A DNA stretch of 64,000 bases from DASZHJ01 sp035581425. Its GTDB lineage: Bacteria; Pseudomonadota; Alphaproteobacteria; ATCC43930; CGMCC-115725. Both the position numbers and the translations under genes were made by a program. Location of the stretch: contig DATJVP010000002.1 in the NCBI GenBank assembly GCA_035581425.1, positions 5,371 to 69,370 of the forward strand. The letters run 5' to 3'. Of this stretch, positions 1-7,802 are shown piece after piece (the first letter of the stretch is position 1; each line of letters starts with the position of its first letter). The notes below the pieces were generated by a model. The model was not told the origin of the DNA. It searched no databases and was given only the letters and a program-made list of their open reading frames with translations.

Positions 1-1096
1 CGGGCTTGACGCTGGTGTCGCGGCCGAGCGCGCGGGCGATCGGGCCGGGCAGTGGATTCTGGTGTCCGGTGTCGATGTCGACGGTGACGCTCATGCCCGC
101 GCGGAGCCCGTTGGTCATCTCGCCCGGCGCGAGCTGCAGCCGCACCGGCACGCGCTGCACGACCTTCACCCAATTTCCGGTCGCGTTCTGCGGCGGCAGG
201 ATCGAGAACTCCGAGCCGGTGCCGGGGCTCATGCTGCTTACGACTGCGCGCCACTTGCGGTCGGGATAGCTGTCGACCTCGATGGTCGCGGTCTGACCCG
301 GCTTCATGTGCGTGAGGTCGGTCTCCTTGACGTTGGCCTCTATGTAGAGGCTGTGGATCTCGACGAGCGCGAAGACCGGCTGGCCCGACTGAACATATTG
401 GCCCGGCCGCAGATCGACCTTTGCGGCGATGCCGTCATCGGGCGCGTAGATCAGGGTGTGTGAGAGATCGAGCGCCGCCTGGTCGCGGGCGGCGATCGCC
501 GTGCGTACCTGGGGATGCGTGTCGATATCGATGTCGGGATTGCCGCCGAGGCTCGCAAGCGTCTGCGCGAGCTCCTCTTCGACCGACGCCACGCCCTGAC
601 GCGCCATGTCGAAGTTGTGGCGCGAGAGGTCGAATTGCGCGACGGAGACCGCGCTGGTGCTGAGAAGACGCTGCTGCCGGTCGAGCTCGCGGCGCATGTA
701 CTCCAGCGTGTCCTTGGCCTGCTGGAGCTGCGCCTGCTTCTGGCGATAGCTCGCCTTGAGCGCGGAGATGGCATCGCGGGCCGCGGAGAGCTGCGCCTCC
801 GCGCGTGCGAGCACGATCTTGAAGGGCGCGTCGTCGATGCGGAAGAGCAGCGCGCCCTTGGCGACGATCTGGTTGTCCTTGACCTCGACCGAGATCACGC
901 GGCCCGCGACGTCGCTGCTGACCTGGACCTTGTCCGCGCGCACATAAGCGTCATCCGTCGAGACGTAGCGCCCGCCGGTCGCATAGAAATAGGCGCCGCC
1001 CGCGAGCAACACCGCGGGTCCCAGCACGAGCAGCACGAACCGCACCCAGCCGCGCTGGAGCAGCCCCTTCGAATAGCGGCCGGAGCGCTCAGCCAT
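1..1096 (-). CDS. HlyD/EmrA-like membrane-fusion (periplasmic adaptor) protein, partial
   Basis: The gene is cut by the window edge; 365 codons are visible from an ATG at 1096. The protein has a short cytoplasmic N-terminus and one membrane segment near residues 18-38. A biotinyl-lipoyl-like beta region (YVSTDDAYVRAD, then GRV..V.V.DNQ.V.KG) follows. A long Ala/Gln-rich coiled-coil hairpin comes next, and then a return beta domain (PDDGIAAKV, GQPVFALVE). This is the architecture of EmrA-type adaptors, which link an inner-membrane MFS pump to an outer-membrane channel. The start overlaps the 3' end of the upstream marR-type gene by 8 bases, so the two are one transcription unit, as in emrR-emrA. 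The pump gene would lie beyond the window. The substrate cannot be told from sequence. Confidence 0.9.
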   Translation of the reverse strand, partial: MAERSGRYSKGLLQRGWVRFVLLVLGPAVLLAGGAYFYATGGRYVSTDDAYVRADKVQVSSDVAGRVISVEVKDNQIVAKGALLFRIDDAPFKIVLARAEAQLSAARDAISALKASYRQKQAQLQQAKDTLEYMRRELDRQQRLLSTSAVSVAQFDLSRHNFDMARQGVASVEEELAQTLASLGGNPDIDIDTHPQVRTAIAARDQAALDLSHTLIYAPDDGIAAKVDLRPGQYVQSGQPVFALVEIHSLYIEANVKETDLTHMKPGQTATIEVDSYPDRKWRAVVSSMSPGTGSEFSILPPQNATGNWVKVVQRVPVRLQLAPGEMTNGLRAGMSVTVDIDTGHQNPLPGPIARALGRDTSVKP

Positions 1097-1601
1097 GGCT
1101 GGCCCTTCGGCCGAGCAGGGCCGCCTCCTCGCGCGTCTCCAGCTCTTCCACCACCCGGAGCGCGCCGCGCTCGGAGAGATTGCCGCGAATTTTCTCGAGC
1201 GCCGAGAGCAGCGCCTCCCGCTCCGCCGGATCGAGCCCCGCGAGCGCCTCCTCGCGCGTCACGGCGCCGAGCGCCCACATGCGCTCCAGCACCGGAGCTA
1301 CCTTTGCGGTCGTGAACAGCCGGCGCGCGCGGCGGTCGCCGGGATCCGCGCGGCGCTCGATCCAACCGGCGGCCTCGAGCCGGTCGACGAGCCGACCCAA
1401 GGTCACGCTTTCGATCTCCAATATCTCCGCGAGCCCGCGCTGATTGATGCCTTCGTGGCGATGCAGATGTGCCAGCACCTGCCATTGCGCCCGCGAGAGC
1501 CCGAGCACACGCGCGCGCTGGTCGAAGCGCTTGCGCAGGAGTCGCGCGATGTCGTGCAGCACGAAGCCGAAACCTTGCTCGGGAGGGGCGGACATGCACA
1601 T
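1089..1601 (-). CDS. MarR family transcriptional regulator
   Basis: A 170-aa winged-helix regulator. The recognition-helix region reads INQRGLAEILEIESVTLGRLVDRLEAAGWIERR, followed by the wing DPGDRRARRLF, a typical MarR DxRxxR wing. MarR proteins are dimeric repressors released by phenolic or drug-like ligands, and usually control the adjacent efflux genes. Here the stop codon lies inside the start of the HlyD-type adaptor gene, so the regulator most likely controls its own operon. The ATG at 1601 is preceded by an AT-rich divergent intergenic region, where its operator would lie. The C-terminal extension (ELETREEAALLGRRASHG) is not conserved in the family. The inducer is unknown. Confidence 0.9.
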   Translation of the reverse strand: MCMSAPPEQGFGFVLHDIARLLRKRFDQRARVLGLSRAQWQVLAHLHRHEGINQRGLAEILEIESVTLGRLVDRLEAAGWIERRADPGDRRARRLFTTAKVAPVLERMWALGAVTREEALAGLDPAEREALLSALEKIRGNLSERGALRVVEELETREEAALLGRRASHG

Positions 1602-1791
1602 AAAATAGTAAGCACGCTTTCAATTAGCAAGCTCACATTAACTAGTCTAAGTGATTGAAAATGCGTTAACTCCGTACGCGGATTTAGGAGAGCAAGGCCT
1701 ATCGGCACTCGCGGCGGCGCCTTGCTCGCCCCCTGACCGTGTTGCGGCGGGGCCTCTGCTATAAGGGCGGCATGCCGGACTGGCCGCCGCC
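1602..1791. promoter_or_regulatory. Divergent intergenic region, candidate MarR operator
   Basis: These 190 bases separate the leftward marR-adaptor operon from the rightward sugar-phosphate transferase. Positions 1608-1672 are clearly richer in A/T than the surrounding genes. An imperfect palindrome, TTAACTAGTCTAA (1638-1650, centred on ACTAGT), is the best candidate for a MarR-type site by position and symmetry. No footprint or consensus supports it, so this is positional inference. Confidence 0.35.
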
Positions 1792-2784
1792 ATGACCACG
1801 TTACTGCTGCTGACGGCGCTGGTATTCGCGGTGAGCTGGGCCGCGACCGGCGCGGTGACCTACTGGCTCGGGCGGCGGATGATCCTCGACCATCCCGTGG
1901 AGCGCTCCTCGCACGACCGTCCCATTCCCAAGGGTGGCGGGATTGCGGTGGTCCCCACGGTGCTCCTGGCTTGGCTCGGCCTTGCGGTGCTCGGCATGGT
2001 GCCGCCGGAGACACTCCTCATTTGCTGCCTCGGCTTCGCGCTTGCGGCGCTTTCCTGGCTCAACGATCTCACGCACATCCCTGCGATCCTGCGGCTCGGT
2101 TTTCACCTGCTGATCGCGACGACCGGGCTCCTGGCGCTTCCCGACCGAGGCCACGAGTTCCAGGGCTTGCTGCCGCCGGCGCTCGACGCAGCCGCGACCG
2201 TCCTGCTCTGGGCCTGGTTCCTCAACCTCTACAATTTCATGGACGGGATCGACGGGATCGCCGCGAGCGAGACCGCCGCGATCGGCTTCGGTCTCGCCTT
2301 CGTCGCGGCTTTGACCGGCATCGCCTCCGGTGGGTACCTGCTGCTGGCCGTGTCGCTTGCGGCCGCCGCGCTCGCCTTCCTGCCCTGGAACTGGCATCCC
2401 GCGCGCGTCTTCCTCGGAGATGTAGGGAGTGTGCCGCTGGGCTTTCTCGCGGGTTGGCTCCTGCTCCTGGTGGCGGGCCGCGGCTATTGGGTCTCGGCGC
2501 TGCTGTTGCCGCTCTATTACCTCGCCGATGCGACGCTTACGCTCCTCGCGCGCATCCTCTCCGGGGAGCGCGTCTGGCGCGCGCACAAGCGCCATTTCTA
2601 CCAGCGCGCGCTCCGTCCGGACGGCAATCACGCGCGGGTCGTGCTCTCGATCGTCGCGGCGAATTGCATGCTCGTGGGCGCGGCGGTGCTCGCGATCTGG
2701 AGGCCGCTCCCCGCGCTCGGCACCGGCGTCGCCGTCATCGCCGCTCTGCTGATCCTGCTCGACCGGCGCGGGCGACACGCCTAG
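1792..2784 (+). CDS. WecA/MraY-family undecaprenyl-phosphate sugar-1-phosphate transferase
   Basis: A 330-aa polytopic membrane protein of the polyprenyl-phosphate HexNAc-1-phosphate transferase family. These enzymes move a sugar-1-phosphate from a UDP-sugar to undecaprenyl phosphate, the first step of O-antigen or capsule repeat assembly. Family landmarks are visible: an N-terminal HPVERSSHDRPIPKGGG stretch, the catalytic NLYNFMDGIDGIA, FLGDVGSVPLGF, and a late HKRHFYQRA that matches the His-rich loop. The early Asp-Asp motif reads SWLNDL, with Asn in place of the first Asp. About ten hydrophobic segments are present. The context (nucleotide-sugar genes, polysaccharide deacetylase) fits surface glycan synthesis. 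The sugar is not determinable. The stop overlaps the convergent nuclease-like gene by 4 bases. Confidence 0.9.
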   Translation: MTTLLLLTALVFAVSWAATGAVTYWLGRRMILDHPVERSSHDRPIPKGGGIAVVPTVLLAWLGLAVLGMVPPETLLICCLGFALAALSWLNDLTHIPAILRLGFHLLIATTGLLALPDRGHEFQGLLPPALDAAATVLLWAWFLNLYNFMDGIDGIAASETAAIGFGLAFVAALTGIASGGYLLLAVSLAAAALAFLPWNWHPARVFLGDVGSVPLGFLAGWLLLLVAGRGYWVSALLLPLYYLADATLTLLARILSGERVWRAHKRHFYQRALRPDGNHARVVLSIVAANCMLVGAAVLAIWRPLPALGTGVAVIAALLILLDRRGRHA

Positions 2785-3338
2785 CTCCGCGCCCCGCTGC
2801 GATAGAATTGCGGTCGCACGAAGCTTCCGGCCCAAGCGCCGCGATGCTCGGTCTTCGCCTCCTCCTCGATCGCGACGTAGCGGGTCCGGCGGCCATAGGC
2901 GAAGGCAAGACCCTCGGAGACGAGAACGGCCCCGACATCCTCCCCATTGGCGGTGCAGACCGCGAACTCGCGGGCGTGGCGGTCGACGAATTCAGGATCG
3001 ACCTGGCAGCCGAAGCCGGGCGTCGCCACCAGCGCCTGCAGCCGGTGTGTTGCAACGTCGCCGCAAGCCCAGACTTCCCCCTTGGCATCGCGGCAGGTCT
3101 GCGTGCGCTCGAAAGCGTCGACGCCGAAGAGCCGCAGCCGCTCGCTGAAGCAGCGGAGCCGCAGACGCGAGAGCAGGCATCTCCCGGGCCGCACCGAGAT
3201 CGTGTCGCCATCGATGACGGAGTAGCGGTCGGAGCGCTTGGGCGCCGGCAGCATCAGCAGCACCGCGATCGCGATCGCGACCACGGCGAGCGTTCCTGCG
3301 CCGCCGCGCCAGAGAAGCCGCTTCGTCCGCGCCCGCAT
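2781..3338 (-). CDS. Staphylococcal-nuclease-like (TNase) protein, membrane-anchored
   Basis: 185 aa with one N-terminal membrane segment (about residues 13-31, rich in Ala/Val/Ile) and a thermonuclease-like OB fold: YSVIDGDTISV, RLRLFGVDAFE, then GEDVGAVLVSEGLAFAYG and a late AEHRG-type turn (KTEHRGAWAG). In active nucleases the Arg of RLxGIDAPE, the Glu of that motif and a downstream Arg are catalytic. Here RLFGVDAFE keeps Arg and Glu. An insertion with several Cys residues (CLLSRLRLRCFSER, QTCRD, WACGD) sits within the fold and may form disulfides outside the cytoplasm. It is probably a periplasmic membrane-bound nuclease or a degenerate relative. It converges on the transferase gene and has no evident functional partner. 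Confidence 0.8.
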   Translation of the reverse strand: MRARTKRLLWRGGAGTLAVVAIAIAVLLMLPAPKRSDRYSVIDGDTISVRPGRCLLSRLRLRCFSERLRLFGVDAFERTQTCRDAKGEVWACGDVATHRLQALVATPGFGCQVDPEFVDRHAREFAVCTANGEDVGAVLVSEGLAFAYGRRTRYVAIEEEAKTEHRGAWAGSFVRPQFYRSGARS

Positions 3339-3351
3339 CGCTCCCCGCGCC

Positions 3352-3996
3352 TCAGACCTCGACGGTCACGAAGAAGTCGCGGTCGATCGTCTCGATCGCG
3401 AAGCGTCCCCGCGCCAGCGGCTCGAAGAGCCGCTGGAGTTGCGGCTTCGTATAGAGGAAGAGGTCGCAGCGGCTGCGATAGCGAAGCTTGCGCTGCCAGG
3501 CGAGAATGCCGCCGGCGACGGGAAAGCTGAAAAAGGCGCGCCGCCGCGTCAACTCCAGCACGCGCACGATGACGCGCGTGGGATCGGCGATGTAGTCCAT
3601 GAACCCCATCACGACGGCATAATCGAAGGTATCGGAGATCGGGTGCGTGAGGAAATCGCCGTATTCCCAGCGGCACCGCGCCTCGACGCCCGCCGCGGTG
3701 GCGTTCTGCCGGGCGAGGTCGATCATGCCCTGCGCGAAGTCGAGGCCGAACACTTTGACCGCACCCGCTCGCGCAAGAGCGATCGCATAGTGTCCGGGTC
3801 CGCAGCCCACGTCGATCGCCGTCCGACCGGCGATGGGCTCGCAGCCCGCGAGCGTCTTCTCGTAGCGGAGACGCATCGCCTGGCGGAACAGGCGATTGAT
3901 CACGCGGTTTGGGAGCGTATTGGCGGTGCCGTAGATCGCGTTGAAGTCGCCGGCATAAGCGTCGAAGAAGGTCGCGGCGCGGTTTCCCTCGGACAT
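3352..3996 (-). CDS. Class I SAM-dependent methyltransferase
   Basis: 214 aa with a clear SAM-binding motif I (TAIDVGCGPGHYAIALA, near residues 59-75), an acidic motif II (KVFGLDFAQGMIDLA) and motif III (EYGDFL). The C-terminal third is the variable substrate-binding part and has many aromatic and basic residues. The substrate is unknown. It follows the deacetylase gene on the same strand with only a few bases between them (its ATG is at 3996 and the deacetylase stop at 4001). It is therefore probably co-transcribed and may act on a glycan, lipid or quinone intermediate. Similarity to UbiE/UbiG-type folds is only at the domain level. Confidence 0.85.
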   Translation of the reverse strand: MSEGNRAATFFDAYAGDFNAIYGTANTLPNRVINRLFRQAMRLRYEKTLAGCEPIAGRTAIDVGCGPGHYAIALARAGAVKVFGLDFAQGMIDLARQNATAAGVEARCRWEYGDFLTHPISDTFDYAVVMGFMDYIADPTRVIVRVLELTRRRAFFSFPVAGGILAWQRKLRYRSRCDLFLYTKPQLQRLFEPLARGRFAIETIDRDFFVTVEV

Positions 3997-4000
3997 CGGA

Positions 4001-4846
4001 TCAGGCCCTCGCGAGCGCGGGAGCTTGCGCGAGATAGCGCTCGAAGCTCGTCACCTCGAATTCCCCGAGGATGCGACGGAGCTTCCGCTCGGTGCCGCGG
4101 AGATTGACGTAGGTCTTGAAGCGATCCTTTCGGCTCATGGGCAGACGCGGCTGTGCCGGGTCGATCTCGCGGGGATGGACGTAAAAGATGACCGGCCGCC
4201 CCTCCGCCAGTGCGCGCCGCGCCATACGACGCGTGAGCCAATAAGGAGAGAGCCTGAGATAGCCGCCGCCGAAGAAGCACATGGGCTTGCCCATGACCTC
4301 GACCGCCGTGATCGGAAATTCCGCGAGCGCTCCCGCGGGGGTCTCGCGCCGGTGCGGATGGAAGGTGTCGACGGCGATCCCGCCGATCCGGTGCGGCGCG
4401 GGGAAGATGGAGGAATCGTAGCGGTAGCCCGCCGAGGCGAGCGCCTCGAAGAACCACGGGGTCTCCTTCGTTACGGAAAAGGCGGCCGCGCGATAGCCGA
4501 GCACCTGCCGGCCCGCAATTTCCTCGAGGAGCTGCTTCGCTTTGCGCACGTCCTCCGCGAACTCCGCCGCGGACTGCGTGAACACGAGACGGTGGGCGAA
4601 GCCGTGCGAGGCGACCTCGTGCCCGGCGTCGACCGCGCTCCGCACAAGGTGGGGAAAGCGCTCCGCGAAATAGGCGATGAAGAAGCAGGTGGCCGTGGCG
4701 CCACGCTCTGCGAGAATGTCGAGCAGACGGCGGAAATTCGTTTCGAGCCGGCTCGGGAGCGCGTCCCAGCGCGCGGGATCGGGCTCCACTCCCGGCAACG
4801 AGATGTTGAACCAGTCCTCGACGTCGATCGAGAAGATGCTCTGCAT
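4001..4846 (-). CDS. Polysaccharide deacetylase, XrtA/PEP-CTERM-associated type (DUF3473)
   Basis: 281 aa starting MQSIFSIDVEDWFN. An N-terminal NodB-type deacetylase domain carries the catalytic base and metal ligands (DVEDW; HEVASHGFAH, the H-x3-4-H motif; GYRAAAFSV). It is followed by the C-terminal segment GGGYLRLSPYWLTRR...VIFYVHPREIDPAQPR, characteristic of the deacetylases found with exosortase XrtA loci. Such enzymes remove N- or O-acetyl groups from exopolysaccharide. I chose the ATG at 4846 because the family begins with FSIDVEDW; the open frame extends upstream with unrelated Arg-rich sequence. It lies with the methyltransferase in an apparent operon. No exosortase or PEP-CTERM protein is visible in the window. 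Confidence 0.88.
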   Translation of the reverse strand: MQSIFSIDVEDWFNISLPGVEPDPARWDALPSRLETNFRRLLDILAERGATATCFFIAYFAERFPHLVRSAVDAGHEVASHGFAHRLVFTQSAAEFAEDVRKAKQLLEEIAGRQVLGYRAAAFSVTKETPWFFEALASAGYRYDSSIFPAPHRIGGIAVDTFHPHRRETPAGALAEFPITAVEVMGKPMCFFGGGYLRLSPYWLTRRMARRALAEGRPVIFYVHPREIDPAQPRLPMSRKDRFKTYVNLRGTERKLRRILGEFEVTSFERYLAQAPALARA

Positions 4847-4896
4847 CGGCCCTCGCTTGGAGAAGTCCGCAGTATAGCGGCGCCCTCGCGCGGAGC

Positions 4897-5691
4897 CTAG
4901 TCCGGGCCCGGCAACAGGACGTCCGTGCGGCCGGCGACGCGATAGAGCAGGAGCCCCGCCCATTCGTGCAGGCCCGTCGTCACCAGCGCGAGCTCGCGGA
5001 GCAGCGAGGGCTCCTGCAGGATGCCGATCTCTCCGGCGGTGCGGTAGTTCACGGGATAGGCCAGCACCGGCCAGCCGAGGCGGCGGAAGACGCCTACGGC
5101 GCGCGGCATATGCGCGGCCGAAGTGACGAGGATCCAGGTCTCGCGTGGTTGCGGTTTCGCGAGCTCCTGCGCGAAGCGCACATTCTCCCAGGTGGTGCGT
5201 GATCGCGTCTCGATCGTGATGCGCTGGGGATCGACGCCCTCCTCGATGAAATAGCTGCGCATCGCCTCCGATTCGGCGGGACCGCCGCCGAAAAGACGGG
5301 AGTTCCCGCCGGCGAGGACGACTCTCGCCGCGGGAAAGCGCCGCGCTAGGAGCGCGCCGATCACCATGCGCTCGCCGGCCTCCGTGAGCTGGATTTGCCC
5401 ACGCGCCTCGCTCAGGCTCTCGTCGACGCCGCCGCCCAGCACGATGATGCCGTCGATCCGGTCCGGGAGCGTCGTCGGAGGCTGGAAGCGATTCTCGAGC
5501 GGCAGAAGCAGCCACTCCCCGATCGGCAGCACCGTCAGCGCCAGGAAGCCCGCCGCCGCGAAGATGACGATGCGGAAGCCCCGTCGCCGACCGGTCAGCA
5601 GCGCCACGAGTACTCCCAAAGCCAGCAGAAACGTCAGGAGATTGCCGGGCGCGGCGACGATGCCGAGGATCTTGCTCAGGACAAAGGCCAT
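4897..5691 (-). CDS. YdcF family protein (DUF218), membrane-anchored
   Basis: 264 aa. Two hydrophobic segments (about residues 14-31 and 38-56) precede the DUF218 domain. The domain begins IDGIIVLGGGVDE, with VVLAGGNS, SEAMRSYFIEEGVD, ETRSRTTWENVRFA and VTSAAHMPRAVGVFRRLGW. This is the ElyC/SanA/YdcF fold; ElyC in E. coli affects undecaprenyl-linked envelope assembly, while the biochemical activity of the family is mostly unsettled. The ATG at 5691 is preceded by a GGGAGG ribosome site, which selects it over the upstream in-frame extension. Its position between the deacetylase and a UDP-sugar dehydratase gene suggests a role in envelope glycan homeostasis (inference). Confidence 0.88.
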   Translation of the reverse strand: MAFVLSKILGIVAAPGNLLTFLLALGVLVALLTGRRRGFRIVIFAAAGFLALTVLPIGEWLLLPLENRFQPPTTLPDRIDGIIVLGGGVDESLSEARGQIQLTEAGERMVIGALLARRFPAARVVLAGGNSRLFGGGPAESEAMRSYFIEEGVDPQRITIETRSRTTWENVRFAQELAKPQPRETWILVTSAAHMPRAVGVFRRLGWPVLAYPVNYRTAGEIGILQEPSLLRELALVTTGLHEWAGLLLYRVAGRTDVLLPGPD

Positions 5692-5794
5692 GACGCCTCC
5701 CGCGGCGAGTGTGTGCTCGCGAGAGGCGCGGTGCAATCCCGAGAGCGGGATTGAGATTGCCCCTTTGCCCGCGCTTCCCTTAATACTCAGGCCG

Positions 5795-7729
5795 ATGGCT
5801 ACTCGCCCGACCGGCTCGCTCTTGCACGGGACCCGCGCCCTCGGCGCCCTCGCCCACGACGTCCTGATGTCGGGGCTCGCGCTGCTGCTTTCCATGTACT
5901 TGCGCTATGGCGACGAGTTCTGGAACGTCCCGCGCGATCTCCTGGTCTTCTATACGCTCGGCTTCGCCGCGATCTCCGCCGGCGTTTTCCTCGCGACCGG
6001 CGTCTATCGCGGGATCTGGCGCTATGCCTCGCTGCCGGACCTGCTCGCGCTGGTGCGGGCATCCACCCTCGCGATTGCGATTTCGTTCCTCACCTTCTTC
6101 ACGGCGACCCGGCTCGACGCGATGCCGCGCTCGGTCCTGGTGATCTGCTGGCTCGCGATGCTGGCGCTGCTCGGCGGACCGCGCTTCGTCTACCGCGCGA
6201 TAAGGGATCATGGCCTCCGCCGCATCCTGCAGCGCCGGAGCGCGCCCGCCATTCCCGTCCTCCTCGTGGGCATCAGCGACAGCACCCACGCTTTCATCCG
6301 CGAGATGGCGCGCGATCCCGAGGCGCCCTACGAAGTCGTGGGCATCGTCGCGGAACGCGCGGGCGGCGTCGGGCGCGAGGTCGCGGGCGTCTCCGTGCGC
6401 GGCACGGTCGAGACGCTCGCGGAAGTCGTCGACGCGCTCGAGCGTCGGGACGAGCGCCCGCAGCGCCTCATCGTCGCGGCGCAGGGGACCGACGGCGCTA
6501 CGGTGCGGCGCCTCCTCGACTTCTCCGACCGGCTCGCCATACCGCTCGCGCGGCTTCCACGCATGACCGAGTTCAAGGCGACCGACGGCGAAGGCCGGGC
6601 GCGGATCGAGCCCGTCGCGATCGAGGACCTCTTGGGCCGGCCCCAGGCAGTCCTGGACCGGCCGAGCATGGAGGCGCTCATCGCGGGACGCCGCATCCTC
6701 GTCACCGGCGCCGGCGGGACTATCGGCTCCGAGCTCGTGCGGCAGGCGGGGGCGCTCGGGCCGGCGCGCCTCATCCTCTTCGACAGCAGCGAGTATCAAC
6801 TCTACCGTATCGACCGCGAGCTCATGGAGACCCACCCGGCGCTACCGCGCCGCGCCGTCATCGGCGACGTACGCGAACGCGCGGCGATCGAGGAATTGAT
6901 CGCGGAGGAGAAGCCGGAGCTCGTCTTCCATGCCGCAGCCCTCAAGCACGTTCCCATCGTCGAGGCCTATCCGGTCGAGGGCGCACTCACCAACGCGCTC
7001 GGCACGCGCAACGTCGCGGAGGCTTGCCGCGCGCATGGCGTCAAGACGATGGTCATGATCTCCACCGACAAGGCCGTCAATCCCGCGAACGTCATGGGTG
7101 CGACGAAGCGCGTCGCCGAGATGACCTGCCAGGCGCTCGACCTCGCCGAAGGCCGCCGCGACGGCGGCACGCGCTACGCGACGGTGCGCTTCGGCAATGT
7201 GCTTGGCTCGACGGGTTCGGTAGTGCCCCTCTTCCAGCATCAGCTTGCCCAGGGTGGGCCACTCACCGTGACGCATCCGGAGATCACGCGCTTCTTCATG
7301 ACCGTGCGCGAGGCGGTGGAGCTGGTGCTGCAATCGGCGGCGCTTGCGGTCGAGACCGACGCGCGCGGCCGCATTTTCGTCCTCGACATGGGCGAGCCCG
7401 TGAAGATCGTCGACCTCGCGCGCCAGATGATCCGTCTCGCCGGGCTGAAGCCCGAGCAGGACATCGGGATCGACTTCATCGGCCTCCGCCCCGGCGAGAA
7501 GCTGCACGAGGAGCTCTTCTACGAAGACGAGGCGCTCTCACCGACCCGCATCCCCGCAATCCGCCTCGCTGAGCCGCGAAGTCTCGACCAGGCAACCCTA
7601 ACGCCGATGCTCGAAGCGCTCGCAGCCGCGGCGATAGCGCGCGACGAGGAAGCCGTGCGCAAGCTGCTGGCGCGGATGGTGCAAGGCGTCACGACGGTGG
7701 AGCAGGCAGCTCTCCGCGTCGGACGCTGA
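5795..7729 (+). CDS. CapD/WbpM-type nucleoside-diphosphate-sugar 4,6-dehydratase
   Basis: 644 aa. The N-terminal part has four membrane helices and a first Rossmann-like domain (IPVLLVGISDS). The second, catalytic domain starts near residue 300 with RILVTGAGGTIGSE and contains FHAAALKHVPI, STDKAVNPANVMGATKR and RFGNVLGSTGSVVPLF. In this family the SDR Tyr is replaced by Met, giving a Ser-Met-Lys triad. That is seen here (STDK...VMGATK), as in WbpM, PglF and FlaA1-like enzymes. The expected reaction is UDP-GlcNAc to UDP-4-keto-6-deoxy-GlcNAc, a precursor of QuiNAc, FucNAc or bacillosamine. The start ATG at 5795 gives the usual length; the open frame upstream runs through the antisense of the YdcF gene and is not used. 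Confidence 0.92.
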   Translation: MATRPTGSLLHGTRALGALAHDVLMSGLALLLSMYLRYGDEFWNVPRDLLVFYTLGFAAISAGVFLATGVYRGIWRYASLPDLLALVRASTLAIAISFLTFFTATRLDAMPRSVLVICWLAMLALLGGPRFVYRAIRDHGLRRILQRRSAPAIPVLLVGISDSTHAFIREMARDPEAPYEVVGIVAERAGGVGREVAGVSVRGTVETLAEVVDALERRDERPQRLIVAAQGTDGATVRRLLDFSDRLAIPLARLPRMTEFKATDGEGRARIEPVAIEDLLGRPQAVLDRPSMEALIAGRRILVTGAGGTIGSELVRQAGALGPARLILFDSSEYQLYRIDRELMETHPALPRRAVIGDVRERAAIEELIAEEKPELVFHAAALKHVPIVEAYPVEGALTNALGTRNVAEACRAHGVKTMVMISTDKAVNPANVMGATKRVAEMTCQALDLAEGRRDGGTRYATVRFGNVLGSTGSVVPLFQHQLAQGGPLTVTHPEITRFFMTVREAVELVLQSAALAVETDARGRIFVLDMGEPVKIVDLARQMIRLAGLKPEQDIGIDFIGLRPGEKLHEELFYEDEALSPTRIPAIRLAEPRSLDQATLTPMLEALAAAAIARDEEAVRKLLARMVQGVTTVEQAALRVGR

Positions 7730-7802
7730 GTCTCAGCGCTTGCCCGCAGCGCGGTGCGATGTCCCGACACATTTTGCTGGTCGATGCCAGAATAGCCAGA
7801 AT

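Noticed and set aside
1801..2835. 344-codon frame opposite the WecA-like gene
   Set aside because: Antisense shadow with Arg/Glu/Gln-rich sequence and no family match; the plus strand carries clear catalytic motifs.
4847..5515. 222-residue N-terminal extension of the deacetylase
   Set aside because: It is Arg/Ala-rich and overlaps the YdcF gene in another frame; the deacetylase starts with MQSIFSIDVEDW at 4846.
5366..5794. N-terminal extension of the CapD-type dehydratase
   Set aside because: The frame is the antisense of the YdcF gene; homology-like sequence begins at 5795.
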